Positions 49,061 through 56,053 of a stretch of 64,000 nt of DNA are shown here, piece after piece (position 1 is the first letter of the stretch; every line of letters starts with the position of its first letter). A program made the position numbers and the translations under genes. A model generated the notes under the pieces. It made no database searches. It worked only from the letters and a program-made list of their open reading frames with translations, and was not told where the DNA came from. Location of the stretch: positions 1-64,000 of the IMG/VR virus record IMGVR_UViG_3300035156_000156; one strand, given 5' to 3'. This DNA is from a virus.

Positions 49061-49251
49061 TTCAGTACCTCCTTGGCTAGTGGCCGACCTTGCGCGGTCA
49101 GCCGATAGCCGAGTGCTTCTTCGTCGTCGTCGGCGGGGTGTTCCGTGGCCAGACCAAGCGCCCACAGGGCTTGAAGCGGGGCGCTGTCGAACCGCACCCT
49201 GATCACACCGCAGTCGCGCAACTGGCGCAGGGCGGCGAGCTGGTCAGACAT
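49057..49251 (-). CDS. Small putative winged-helix protein
   Basis: A 64-residue protein (DQLAALRQLRDCGVIRVRFD ... LGYRLTAQGRPLAKEVL) that fits a short winged-helix pattern. It overlaps the membrane-protein gene by 4 bp. No family recognised. Confidence 0.5.
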   Translation of the reverse strand: MSDQLAALRQLRDCGVIRVRFDSAPLQALWALGLATEHPADDDEEALGYRLTAQGRPLAKEVLK

Positions 49252-49453
49252 CGACCGAGACGCGATCCGGCAGGCCATCCGGCACGGGTATGGCGACCGA
49301 GCCAAGGCCGCCGAACGAATTGGAGTTCGCCACCTCGGCGTCGGCGCGCTCTTTGGTGTAGCGGCCCGCCTCCACGATGCGCATCGTGTAGCCGCGGGCG
49401 TAAGGCCGCCACCAAGCGCCATGCTTCTCGGACCAGATCAGATATTCGCCCAT
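49244..49453 (-). CDS. Hypothetical protein
   Basis: A 69-residue protein rich in Trp, Tyr and Gly near its start (SEKHGAWWRPYARGYT) with a small beta pattern, recalling DUF-type phage proteins of about this size. It overlaps the next gene by 8 bp and shares a base with the stop of the gene before. Confidence 0.65.
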   Translation of the reverse strand: MGEYLIWSEKHGAWWRPYARGYTMRIVEAGRYTKERADAEVANSNSFGGLGSVAIPVPDGLPDRVSVDV

Positions 49454-49701
49454 CAGTTCACCCCTTCTTCACGGCCGAGCCGCGGCATCGTGATGCCGCC
49501 GTTGCGATGCTTGGCCCCGCACTTCCTGTTGATGCACACCTTGCCGCCGCCGCACAGCGACCACACGAATGCCCGGCTGACTGTGCCGCAGAACGGGCAC
49601 TCGATGTCTTCGTATCGCTTGCCTAGCCCGGTGTAGCCGCCCGTCGCGATCACCTTGTGCCTGCGCATGGCGTTTTCGCTGCGGTTGTAAGGATCGGCCA
49701 T
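49453..49701 (-). CDS. Small zinc-ribbon protein
   Basis: An 82-residue protein with ECPFCGT and, 20 residues on, VCINRKCG: a four-Cys zinc ribbon flanked by basic residues. Probably nucleic-acid binding. A 60-bp gap separates it from the gene before. Confidence 0.7.
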   Translation of the reverse strand: MADPYNRSENAMRRHKVIATGGYTGLGKRYEDIECPFCGTVSRAFVWSLCGGGKVCINRKCGAKHRNGGITMPRLGREEGVN

Positions 49702-49761
49702 CGTTGCTTCCTATGTGCTGGTGCCAGTGGGCGGGTCGCTCGCGCGGCCCGCCGGTTGGTA

Positions 49762-50304
49762 TCAGGCGCGGTTCACTGCGATGCCCAAGGCGTGCAACTC
49801 GTCGTCGTCAGCCCCGGAGACAAGGGCTTGCAACAGGTCGGCATGATCTGACGCGTTGTCGGCCAGCACCTGATCGGCGTGCGCCTGTAGGGCGGCCCGG
49901 ACGCGAGCCGCATAGGCGGTACGCTCGGCCAGTTCCTTGGCGGCTTCTTCCTCGCGATGGGCTTGCTGGCCAAGTTCGAATAGGCCATGCGCCTCGGCTT
50001 CGTTCAACGCGAGCGCAACGGTGTCGCGGTTGGCCTTGGCGTCGGCGTCGGCGTCGCGATAAGTGGTGTTGCCGCCAATCTTGGTGGCGGTGCCAATCGG
50101 CGGGTTCACGTAAATCGTGCGGCGCTTGGTCGCGCTGCCGATGCGGCTTTCGTGCTTGACCCGATACGGCTTCACGGGTTGGCCGTCCTGCACTTCAAGC
50201 CACACGTGGAAGCGAGCCGATCCATCGGCGGCATCCCACGAAACCGAAATCATCGAATGCGATCCGCTCATCCGCAGACCGGGGGTGGTCGGGCCGCCCT
50301 TCAT
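49762..50304 (-). CDS. Hypothetical protein with helical C-terminal half
   Basis: A 180-residue protein. The first ~80 residues are beta-rich; the rest is an acidic Ala-rich helix (AHREEEAAKELAERTAYAARV). No family recognised. Its ATG overlaps the stop of the 39-residue gene before it. Confidence 0.65.
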   Translation of the reverse strand: MKGGPTTPGLRMSGSHSMISVSWDAADGSARFHVWLEVQDGQPVKPYRVKHESRIGSATKRRTIYVNPPIGTATKIGGNTTYRDADADAKANRDTVALALNEAEAHGLFELGQQAHREEEAAKELAERTAYAARVRAALQAHADQVLADNASDHADLLQALVSGADDDELHALGIAVNRA

Positions 50305-50420
50305 GCTGCACCCATCAGGCGCAGGGCGCGACGGCAGCGCGAGGCGCAGCGGGTGTCACCGGCCAGTTCGGCCGCGTGCATTGTGTATTCCAGCCGGATG
50401 ATCTTCGATTCGGTCGCCAT
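50301..50420 (-). CDS. Very small hypothetical protein behind a control module
   Basis: A 39-residue basic peptide with two Cys residues near its C-terminus. AAGGAGG lies just before the ATG and the stop overlaps the next ATG by 4 bp, so it is likely translated. It is the first gene after control module copy 2. Confidence 0.6.
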   Translation of the reverse strand: MATESKIIRLEYTMHAAELAGDTRCASRCRRALRLMGAA

Positions 50421-50499
50421 GATGGCCTCCTTGGGTGGCGTCGCTCGGTTGCCGAGTCGACGTGATCTGTATGGCCCCGCTGTGCGGTGGCCGCAATAG
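50421..50499 (-). promoter_or_regulatory. Leftward promoter/leader module, copy 2
   Basis: Read leftward: TTGCGG-CCA-CCGCACA (palindrome 50483-50495), a 17-bp interval from TTGCGG to CATACA, then AGATCA, a CTCGG-TTG-CCGAG inverted repeat at 50444-50456, CCACCC and AAGGAGG. A second palindrome, TGCGG-CGG-CCGCA, lies at 50507-50519 in the end of the upstream gene. TTGCGG and CATACA could be -35 and -10 hexamers. Confidence 0.6.
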
Positions 50500-50503
50500 A
50501 TAT

Positions 50504-50911
50504 TTATGCGGCGGCCGCAATGCGGCGGCGGTCGCAGTAGTTCGTACCTTCGACCAAAATCTTGGCGGCCATCAGGTCAGCGCGCGGGCGGGCGGCTTCG
50601 CGGTCCTCGGCGTTGAAGGTGTCCAGAATGTTGCACATCTGCTGAAACGAAGCCTGCGCGATTTCGCCTGACCCCCTCGCGCCACGCCACGCCTGCGCGA
50701 ACTCGATCAGGGCAGCGCCACGGGTCAGCCGGCGATTGTTGCGAGCCTGCTTGCACGCTGGGGTGCAGAACGTGGGCATCGGCCCCTTGGCGCTCTTGCG
50801 CACCACCGCGCCCCCGCACTCCGGGCACACGCGCTCGGCGGCGCGCTGGGCGATCGTCGGCTTGACGGCCTTGGCGGGCTTGGCGGCGGCGGGTGCGGTG
50901 GCGGTGGTCAT
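50504..50911 (-). CDS. Zinc-finger hypothetical protein
   Basis: A 135-residue protein with a Lys/Ala/Pro-rich N-terminus, then VCPECGG and FCTPACKQARNNRR, a four-Cys zinc site followed by a basic helix. A nucleic-acid-binding role is likely. The ATG at 50911 has AGGAG upstream; a longer reading to 51001 would run through the control module. Confidence 0.7.
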   Translation of the reverse strand: MTTATAPAAAKPAKAVKPTIAQRAAERVCPECGGAVVRKSAKGPMPTFCTPACKQARNNRRLTRGAALIEFAQAWRGARGSGEIAQASFQQMCNILDTFNAEDREAARPRADLMAAKILVEGTNYCDRRRIAAAA

Positions 50912-50989
50912 GGGGTAGGCTCCTTGGGTGGCCGACTCGCTTTGCGATGTCGCCTGATCTGCATGCCCTATCTGTGCGGGCACCGCAAA
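50912..50989 (-). promoter_or_regulatory. Leftward promoter/leader module, copy 3
   Basis: Read leftward: TTGCGG-TGC-CCGCACA (palindrome 50975-50987), 17 bp from TTGCGG to CATGCA, AGATCA, a TCGC-TTT-GCGA inverted repeat at 50937-50947, CACCC and AAGGAG. It matches copies 2 and 4 in order and spacing. Confidence 0.6.
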
Positions 50990-51000
50990 GCCTTTCCGCA

Positions 51001-51009
51001 TAAAGCGGG
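51001..51009 (+). repeat. TAAAGCGGG element copy
   Basis: CCGCATAAAGCGGG lies just upstream of control module copy 3, in the same relative place as the copy at 52053 before module copy 4. Confidence 0.45.
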
Positions 51010-51043
51010 AAAGAAAACGGCGGACGAAGCCGCCGCAGGTGGG

Positions 51044-51277
51044 TCACTGGTCGGCAGCGCGCAGCATATCGAAACCGCGGTCGCGCAGCGTGGCCTTCAA
51101 CTCGCCCAGCAAGACGCTGGACAGTGCGGCGTCGTCGCTGTCCGTCACGCGCCACACGCCAGCGACCTTGGCGACGTGCAGGCGCTGGTCGCCGCGAATC
51201 GCGACATATCTGCCGGGCTGCGGTTTGGGTTGGCGAGGCGTCGAAAAGAAGCCGTTAAGGGTTCGGGATAGGGTCAT
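51044..51277 (-). CDS. Hypothetical protein
   Basis: A 77-residue basic, beta-rich protein with no family recognised. ATG at 51277 with GAGGAA upstream. The gap to the gene before is filled by a 9-bp GC hairpin rather than a promoter module. Confidence 0.6.
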   Translation of the reverse strand: MTLSRTLNGFFSTPRQPKPQPGRYVAIRGDQRLHVAKVAGVWRVTDSDDAALSSVLLGELKATLRDRGFDMLRAADQ

Positions 51278-51296
51278 CGGTGGTTCCTCGGTGGTG

Positions 51297-51318
51297 GGGC
51301 GGGGCGTGCGCCCCGCCC
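51297..51318. other. GC hairpin between leftward genes
   Basis: GGGCGGGGC and GCCCCGCCC form a perfect 9-bp stem with a GTGC loop between two leftward genes. On the leftward strand no T-run follows, so an mRNA-stabilising or processing role is more likely than termination. Confidence 0.5.
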
Positions 51319-51323
51319 GCGTT

Positions 51324-51566
51324 TTACAGGTCGGCCGCTTCGTTGATCGACATCGCGACGCCGGTGGCATCAGTGATGCGCTTCGCCATAGCGTCGGCAG
51401 CCGCGCGATCCGCCAGCGGGAAACGGTAAGCATCCTTGAACCCGGCAGCGGCCAGCCGGGCGCGCTCGTCGGCAGCACGTGCCCGCCGCTGGTCGCGAGG
51501 TTCGGCGTTGATGAACTTGCGCGACACGGACCAATAGGCCGGGGTAGGTTTGCCCATATTGAACAT
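51324..51566 (-). CDS. Hypothetical protein
   Basis: An 80-residue basic helical protein (RRARAADERARLAAAGFKDAY) ending in an acidic segment. ATG at 51566 chosen because AAGGAGT lies 8 bp upstream. No family recognised. Confidence 0.6.
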   Translation of the reverse strand: MFNMGKPTPAYWSVSRKFINAEPRDQRRARAADERARLAAAGFKDAYRFPLADRAAADAMAKRITDATGVAMSINEAADL

Positions 51567-51642
51567 GCTCGATACTCCTTGGGTGGTGCAGACGGGTCGC
51601 CCGGTCTGCGGTTGGTGGCGGGGCCGAAGCCCCGCCGGGAGA
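51567..51642 (-). promoter_or_regulatory. Leader with two hairpins before the 80-residue gene
   Basis: Read leftward: GGCGGGGC-TTCG-GCCCCGCC (51617-51636), a stem capped by the very stable cUUCGg tetraloop, then GCAGAC-x-GGG/CCC-GTCTGC (51588-51609), then CCACCC and AAGGAGT. The second hairpin and the CCACCC-AAGGAG sequence match the leaders of control modules 2-4, but no TGCGG palindrome is present. Confidence 0.5.
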
Positions 51643-51963
51643 TTAGGCGAAAAACAGGCCGTTTTCCTTGTGGAACCGGCCCGAGCGATCGTCGCGGCCG
51701 AACCATGCGGTCTGGCGGGCGGGGCGGCCATTCTCGGCCGGGAAGCAGGTGATCGAAGCGGGCCACACCTTTGCGCCCTGCTCGTACCGGCCACTCAAGC
51801 CCGACACGTACACGTTGGCGCTGTCTTCGTAAGTGCGCGCCGGGCAACGCTGGGTCTTGCCGCGCAGCGTCACTTCGACGGTTGCCAGCTTGGCGACGCC
51901 TGCGCGAGTCTCTACGATTTCGCCGGTGAAGGTGAGGCTGTCGAGGTTCACGAGGTTGGTCAT
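51643..51963 (-). CDS. Hypothetical protein
   Basis: A 106-residue beta-rich protein (SLTFTGEIVETRAGVAKLATVEVTL), possibly a small OB- or barrel-type fold. AAGGAG lies before the ATG at 51963. It is the first gene after module copy 4. No family recognised. Confidence 0.6.
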   Translation of the reverse strand: MTNLVNLDSLTFTGEIVETRAGVAKLATVEVTLRGKTQRCPARTYEDSANVYVSGLSGRYEQGAKVWPASITCFPAENGRPARQTAWFGRDDRSGRFHKENGLFFA

Positions 51964-52041
51964 GGTAGGCTCCTTCGGGTGGGGCGACTCGGTGTCCGAT
52001 GCCGCTTGATCTGTGTGCCCGAAGTGTGCGGTGCCCGCAAC
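51964..52041 (-). promoter_or_regulatory. Leftward promoter/leader module, copy 4
   Basis: Read leftward: TTGCGG-GCA-CCGCACA (palindrome 52027-52039), 17 bp to CACACA, AGATCA, a TCGG-TGT-CCGA inverted repeat at 51989-51999, CCACCC and AAGGAG. Order and spacing agree with copies 2 and 3. Confidence 0.6.
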
Positions 52042-52048
52042 ACCTTTC

Positions 52049-52066
52049 CGCATAAAGCGGGTATTA
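52049..52066 (+). repeat. 18-bp inverted repeat, right copy (TAAAGCGGG family)
   Basis: CGCATAAAGCGGGTATTA is the exact reverse complement of 47546-47563. It lies between module copy 4 and the rightward secreted-protein gene. Confidence 0.55.
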
Positions 52067-52094
52067 TTTCAGCCCCGGACAAGCGAGCCGGGCG

Positions 52095-52107
52095 TGCGGG
52101 GGCCGCA
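52095..52107. promoter_or_regulatory. TGCGG-N3-CCGCA palindrome before the moron gene
   Basis: TGCGG-GGG-CCGCA is a further copy of the palindrome, without the rest of the leftward module. It lies 115 bp before the rightward gene and may let the same regulator control that gene. Confidence 0.45.
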
Positions 52108-52222
52108 CCGTGCCGATCCACTCGCCGCAGCGGCTGTTGGGCCGGAAATCGCGATCGGGATGCGCGAGCGTTTCGGCCGTGCTATGCGCAGGCATCGCCA
52201 ACGCCACGCAACGGGGTGTCCC

Positions 52223-53464
52223 ATGATCCGCAACTATCTCGCCGCCGCCCTTCTGCTTGTCGGGGCCACCCCCGCCAGCGCGCAGATCACCACATACATC
52301 GGCCCCGATCGCAAGCCGCAGACGGTGGACGCCGCCCACCCGCTGCCCGTCACCTCGGCCAGTGGTGGCGGCACCGCGGGCGGCGCGACCGCCGCCAATC
52401 AGACCACGCAGATCACCGCCGAGCAGGACACGCGCGATCGGCTTGGTGCCACCAGCGCCCCGGCTGCGGGCACCGTCAACGCGCAGCTTGGTGCGATCCG
52501 CACCGCGCTCGGCACCCCGGCACAGGCTGGCGGTCCGGTCAGCATCACCGGGGCCGTTCCATTGCCCACGGGCGCGGCTACCGCGGCGCGACAGGACGCA
52601 ATGCTGACGGCCCTTGGCACTCCGTTGCAGGCTGGCGGTTCGGTGAGTGTCGCGGGGACAGTTGCAACGGCGCTTGACGGCATCACGGACGGCGCAGCGA
52701 CTCCCTTTAGCGTCGCGGCTCCGGTGACGGCGGGCGGCAACGTCGTCGCGTCCACCAACGTGACCGGCTATTCGTCGCTGTTCCTCTACCTGACCAGCAT
52801 TCAGACCAGCGGTGCAACGCTAACGCTTCAGCAGAGCTACGATAACACCAACTGGATTTCTGTTTTCGGGCAGAACCCGAACACGAATAACAGCTTGGGT
52901 TCCACCCAGACGGTCGGCACCTTCGCGCCTTATTTCTACCAAATCCAAGCGCCTTACATTCGGATCATTCAAAACGGCACGGGCACGGCGGGCACGACTA
53001 CGGGCACGATTGTCCTCAAGCGCCAAGCCTATGCGCCGCAGACGTACGGGCAGACCACGGCGATCATCACGGCGGCGGGCGCAAACATCAAAATGGACGC
53101 CACCGCCGGGACCGGCTTTCCGGCTTCGACCGCGTTCCAATTGCTGTCGGCCGCGACCACCAATGCGACTGTGGTGAAGGCATCCGCCGGGAAGCTGGTC
53201 TATGGCTCGATCGCGAACCTGTCGGCCGCGGTGAAGTTCGTGCGGTTCTACGCCACGGCAGCCGTGCCGGTGCCCGGAACCACGGCGCAAGTCCGCGTCG
53301 TCGCAGTGCCACCGAACACGACGATCGGTATTCCGTCGGTGCTGGGCGCGTTCGGCATGTACTTTTCGACCGGCATCGCGATCTCGATCACGGGCGGCGC
53401 GGCCACGGCCGACACCACCCCGGTCGCCGCTGGCGATGTGCTGGTGGACCTCGGCTACCTGTAA
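52223..53464 (+). CDS. Secreted beta-rich protein (moron gene)
   Basis: A 413-residue protein with a signal peptide (MIRNYLAAALLLVGATPASA, cleavage after SAQ or ASA), then a Gly/Thr/Ala-rich region with three related AxLGTPxQAGGxVSxxG repeats (about 80-150), and a beta-rich C-terminal part (SLFLYLTSIQTSGATLTLQQ). Exported, possibly to the cell surface. It is the only rightward gene in a leftward arm and has its own upstream elements and terminator, as morons do. Its lower GC stretches differ from neighbours. It could alter the host surface; function unknown. Confidence 0.7.
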   Translation: MIRNYLAAALLLVGATPASAQITTYIGPDRKPQTVDAAHPLPVTSASGGGTAGGATAANQTTQITAEQDTRDRLGATSAPAAGTVNAQLGAIRTALGTPAQAGGPVSITGAVPLPTGAATAARQDAMLTALGTPLQAGGSVSVAGTVATALDGITDGAATPFSVAAPVTAGGNVVASTNVTGYSSLFLYLTSIQTSGATLTLQQSYDNTNWISVFGQNPNTNNSLGSTQTVGTFAPYFYQIQAPYIRIIQNGTGTAGTTTGTIVLKRQAYAPQTYGQTTAIITAAGANIKMDATAGTGFPASTAFQLLSAATTNATVVKASAGKLVYGSIANLSAAVKFVRFYATAAVPVPGTTAQVRVVAVPPNTTIGIPSVLGAFGMYFSTGIAISITGGAATADTTPVAAGDVLVDLGYL

Positions 53465-53471
53465 CGCGATC

Positions 53472-53498
53472 GGGTCGGGGTACGTGCTGCCCCGGCCC
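53472..53498 (+). terminator. Terminator of the moron gene
   Basis: GGG-T-CGGGG and CCCCG-G-CCC form a stem around a 9-base loop directly after the gene, followed by TCTTTGAT. It would isolate the gene from the leftward arm. Confidence 0.6.
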
Positions 53499-53505
53499 TC
53501 TTTGA

Positions 53506-54300
53506 TCACAACCCGGCTTGCGGGCGATGCGGCGGGTGTTGATTGGCCCGCTTCCAGAACAGGTGTTCGTCAGCCCGCATCAGCGCGAGGTGCGCGATCA
53601 CGTCATCGGTGGGGCACATCGCGCCGGCCCAACTGTCGGCGTAGTAGGCGATCGGGTGCATGCACAGCGCGCACAGCATGCGCATGCCCTGATCCCGCTT
53701 GCCGGCCGCCAGCGCGAGCGTCGGCCGCAGCTTGCGGAATATGTACGTGACGCCCGAGCGCGGCGACGTTTCGATGAACATGCCGGTTAGCAAGTACTGT
53801 TTGAAGGCGACGTGCCGCAGCATCGTGCCCAGCAGTTGCACCGCCCGGCCTTCCTGTTCGATGCCCCACGCCGACGAACAACCCAGCGTGCGCAGATCGT
53901 GTTCGATGTGATTGTGCCCCGGCACCTTTCCCCAACTGATCACGCCGTCGCGTTCCATGATCAAAATGTCGCAGCGGTGGCGGCGCGAGTACCATTGATT
54001 CCGCAGCCGCCATCCGTCGTCGTCATCGTCTGGGCCAGCCTTGCGGGCGAAGGCCGCCGCGAACGGGTAGGACGGTTCTACGATCAGGTGTTCGCCCTCA
54101 AGCGGCATCGGGATGCCGGCCCATTCGGCTTTGTCGCCAGCCACTTCGAACAGCTTGGATCGCAGATCATGCAGCGGGTCGCAGGCCCTAACCGCCCGCC
54201 GTCCTCGCGACTGCGACGGCATCGGTGCTGCTTGCTGCGACACGGATTTGCGCCGCTCTTTGCTTGCGGCGGCGCGGCGGGATTGGCGGCTCTTGGTCAT
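53506..54300 (-). CDS. Hypothetical protein
   Basis: A 264-residue protein with a basic N-terminus and a mixed fold; CALCMH near 225 and a late CPTDD may bind metal. Start ATG 54300 overlaps the previous gene out of frame by 113 bp; an ATG at 54222 would reduce this. No family recognised. Confidence 0.6.
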   Translation of the reverse strand: MTKSRQSRRAAASKERRKSVSQQAAPMPSQSRGRRAVRACDPLHDLRSKLFEVAGDKAEWAGIPMPLEGEHLIVEPSYPFAAAFARKAGPDDDDDGWRLRNQWYSRRHRCDILIMERDGVISWGKVPGHNHIEHDLRTLGCSSAWGIEQEGRAVQLLGTMLRHVAFKQYLLTGMFIETSPRSGVTYIFRKLRPTLALAAGKRDQGMRMLCALCMHPIAYYADSWAGAMCPTDDVIAHLALMRADEHLFWKRANQHPPHRPQAGL

Positions 54301-54547
54301 GGGCGGAGTCCTCGGGCATGGGGTCGCCGGCAATAATATATTCGGCGGTGTTTTCATCGAACGACAGGGCGCGGCGATAGACCGGCCCCTTCTCGTCTTT
54401 GCCGACCTCGATCAGCAGCACGAAGCCGCGCCGGATCATATCGGTGACGGTCTTTGCCGCCTTGGCCACATCGGCCGGCTTGGTGTTATCGAAGACCAGC
54501 TTGGTGTCGCCGGCTCCTACGTTCAGAATCCCTATCGAACCGGGCAT
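54188..54547 (-). CDS. Hypothetical protein
   Basis: A 119-residue protein: a conserved-looking core (IGILNVGAGDTKLVFDNTKPADVAKAAKTVTDMIRRGFVLLIEV) and a basic tail that overlaps the next gene. The ATG at 54547 has AAGGAGCC upstream. No family recognised. Confidence 0.65.
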   Translation of the reverse strand: MPGSIGILNVGAGDTKLVFDNTKPADVAKAAKTVTDMIRRGFVLLIEVGKDEKGPVYRRALSFDENTAEYIIAGDPMPEDSAHDQEPPIPPRRRKQRAAQIRVAASSTDAVAVARTAGG

Positions 54548-54720
54548 CGTCGTGGCTCCTTGGTAGTGATCGTGTGCGGCTGGCCGGCAGCAGCCGCCAC
54601 GGCGGCATCGGTGGCGGCCTGCGCCGACGGGTGCGGCAGGTTGCCCCAATGGCCCGCCAGCGACAGCGTGACGCCGCCCTGTCGGCGGTTGGGGGTGATG
54701 ATGAAGTCCATCTTGGTCAC
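54532..54720 (-). CDS. Small hypothetical protein
   Basis: A 62-residue protein from a GTG start that overlaps the HNH gene stop by 4 bp. Beta-rich first half, Ala-rich helix after. No family recognised. Confidence 0.6.
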   Translation of the reverse strand: MTKMDFIITPNRRQGGVTLSLAGHWGNLPHPSAQAATDAAVAAAAGQPHTITTKEPRRCPVR

Positions 54721-55094
54721 AGCGTCACCGCCCGGCCCGTGGCACATTCCAGTTCGAAGGCCAGTTGCCCGGCTTTGGCCAAGATGCGCTTACGCCTCGA
54801 TTCGGCGTGGTGCGCGGCGTCATAGGCCAAGTGACACTTGTTGCAGGCGGCCATCAGATTATCGTCGTCGCTATGCTCGGGCACGTGATCAAGGTGGGCC
54901 GTGGTCAACACCACCACCGACCCGGTTTCCGGGTGCGCGCACCCGTGGCGGGCTTCGCATCGCCCGCCAGCGTGCACCTGACCGCACCGCCCATCGCACT
55001 CGCACCGGCCCTGTGCCCGCTGGAACCGGATGCGCAGGCTGATCGCCTTCCAATCCTTGGGATAACGCTTGGCGTTGTCGGGATGGATCGGCAC
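54717..55094 (-). CDS. HNH endonuclease
   Basis: A 125-residue protein with the HNH fold: LDHVPEHSDDDNLMAACNKCH includes His70, Asn79 and His88, with Cys84 and Cys87 pairing with the earlier Cys residues (CECDGRC) for structural zinc. Phage HNH proteins act in packaging, recombination or homing. Lying next to recombination genes, a role in DNA processing is likely. Confidence 0.85.
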   Translation of the reverse strand: MPIHPDNAKRYPKDWKAISLRIRFQRAQGRCECDGRCGQVHAGGRCEARHGCAHPETGSVVVLTTAHLDHVPEHSDDDNLMAACNKCHLAYDAAHHAESRRKRILAKAGQLAFELECATGRAVTL

Positions 55095-55097
55095 GGA

Positions 55098-55733
55098 TCA
55101 GGCCCCCGTCAGCACGCTGTGCAGCCGCAGAAATCGGTGCGCCGCGTCGTCAGGGTGGGCGTAGGGAATGATCCGCGCTTCGAACGGTTCGTACCCCTCG
55201 GTTGATGTCTGCCCGCTGCCGCCATTGTCCCACACTTCGTTCGCGTGCCCGGCCAGCAGATCACGGCGTTCCGTCACCAGCATGCGAATGTCGAACCGCT
55301 TGATCAGCGCCGGGTCCGGGCACACCACGCCGAACCGCGCGTCGATCGCAGCGCCGCACCGCTTGATCACAGCCCGGAAGCTGTCACCCATCAGCGGCTT
55401 GACCGGCCCCGGCACGTCGCCGAACGGCACTTCGTCGGATTCGTGCATCAGGAACGCCAGCGCGTGCGGCTTGCCGTAGCCCTCGCGCAGCAGGTGTTCC
55501 GCACCCCGCACGCAATGTTCGCCGACGCCGTAGAACATGCGTTTGCCGTCGCTGCGAGCCTGCCCGCGCCAGCGCACGGTGTACGCCAGCGCAAAGGCAT
55601 AGTCCTCGATCGTCATCGTGGTGGATTCGGGCGCTTCGAAATCGAAGTAATTGCCCCCGCCCCATGCGATCGTCGCGCCGCGAATGTGCTTGCGCGCTTC
55701 CGCGCCCACCTCGGCTGTCACTGCACCACCCAT
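55098..55733 (-). CDS. HD-domain phosphohydrolase (YfbR-like)
   Basis: A 211-residue protein matching YfbR-type HD hydrolases: YGVGEHCVRGAEHLL (His73), ALAFLMHESDEVPFGDVPGPVKPLMG. The defining HD pair is His97-Glu98 here, the following Glu101 and Asp106 are kept. YfbR removes phosphate from deoxynucleoside monophosphates, so the phage may tune nucleotide pools. ATG at 55733 (a GTG lies one codon earlier). Confidence 0.75.
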   Translation of the reverse strand: MGGAVTAEVGAEARKHIRGATIAWGGGNYFDFEAPESTTMTIEDYAFALAYTVRWRGQARSDGKRMFYGVGEHCVRGAEHLLREGYGKPHALAFLMHESDEVPFGDVPGPVKPLMGDSFRAVIKRCGAAIDARFGVVCPDPALIKRFDIRMLVTERRDLLAGHANEVWDNGGSGQTSTEGYEPFEARIIPYAHPDDAAHRFLRLHSVLTGA

Positions 55734-56053
55734 CACTTCGCCCCTTCCGCGTCGAGCATATCGGCCAGCCGCATGAACGATGCGCCGAACGTGCGCGCCG
55801 CTGCTGCATCGAGTTGGGCCACCAGCCCCTTGCCCATGGCCCCGGCGGCAGGATCGGGCGCAGTGTAGATCAGCACCACCACCCGGCTGTCCTTTGGGTC
55901 CGGGCGCTTGCCCAGCATGGTGGTGAAGCCCGGCGCATCGTTGCACAGCACCGGGCCGCGCACGGTTTCAATGATGCGTTCGCCCATCAACGGCGCGCCG
56001 GTTTCGATCGACTCCGACGACGCCATCTTGATCGGCTTGAGCGGCTTGGCCAT
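55733..56053 (-). CDS. Hypothetical protein
   Basis: A 106-residue protein with the pattern RVVVLIYTAPDPAAGAMGKGLVAQLDAAAARTFGASFMRLADML. No family recognised. Coupled to both the HD and ERF genes, so probably a recombination or nucleotide accessory. Confidence 0.65.
   Translation of the reverse strand: MAKPLKPIKMASSESIETGAPLMGERIIETVRGPVLCNDAPGFTTMLGKRPDPKDSRVVVLIYTAPDPAAGAMGKGLVAQLDAAAARTFGASFMRLADMLDAEGAK

Noticed and set aside
50507-50519. Second TGCGG-N3-CCGCA palindrome as an independent control site
   Set aside because: It lies at the end of a coding frame rich in Ala/Arg codons where GCGGC repeats are expected; it is noted only as a possible auxiliary site.
51297-51318. GC hairpin as a leftward terminator
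   Set aside because: No T-run follows on the leftward strand; TTTT occurs only on the other strand, where no gene would need it.
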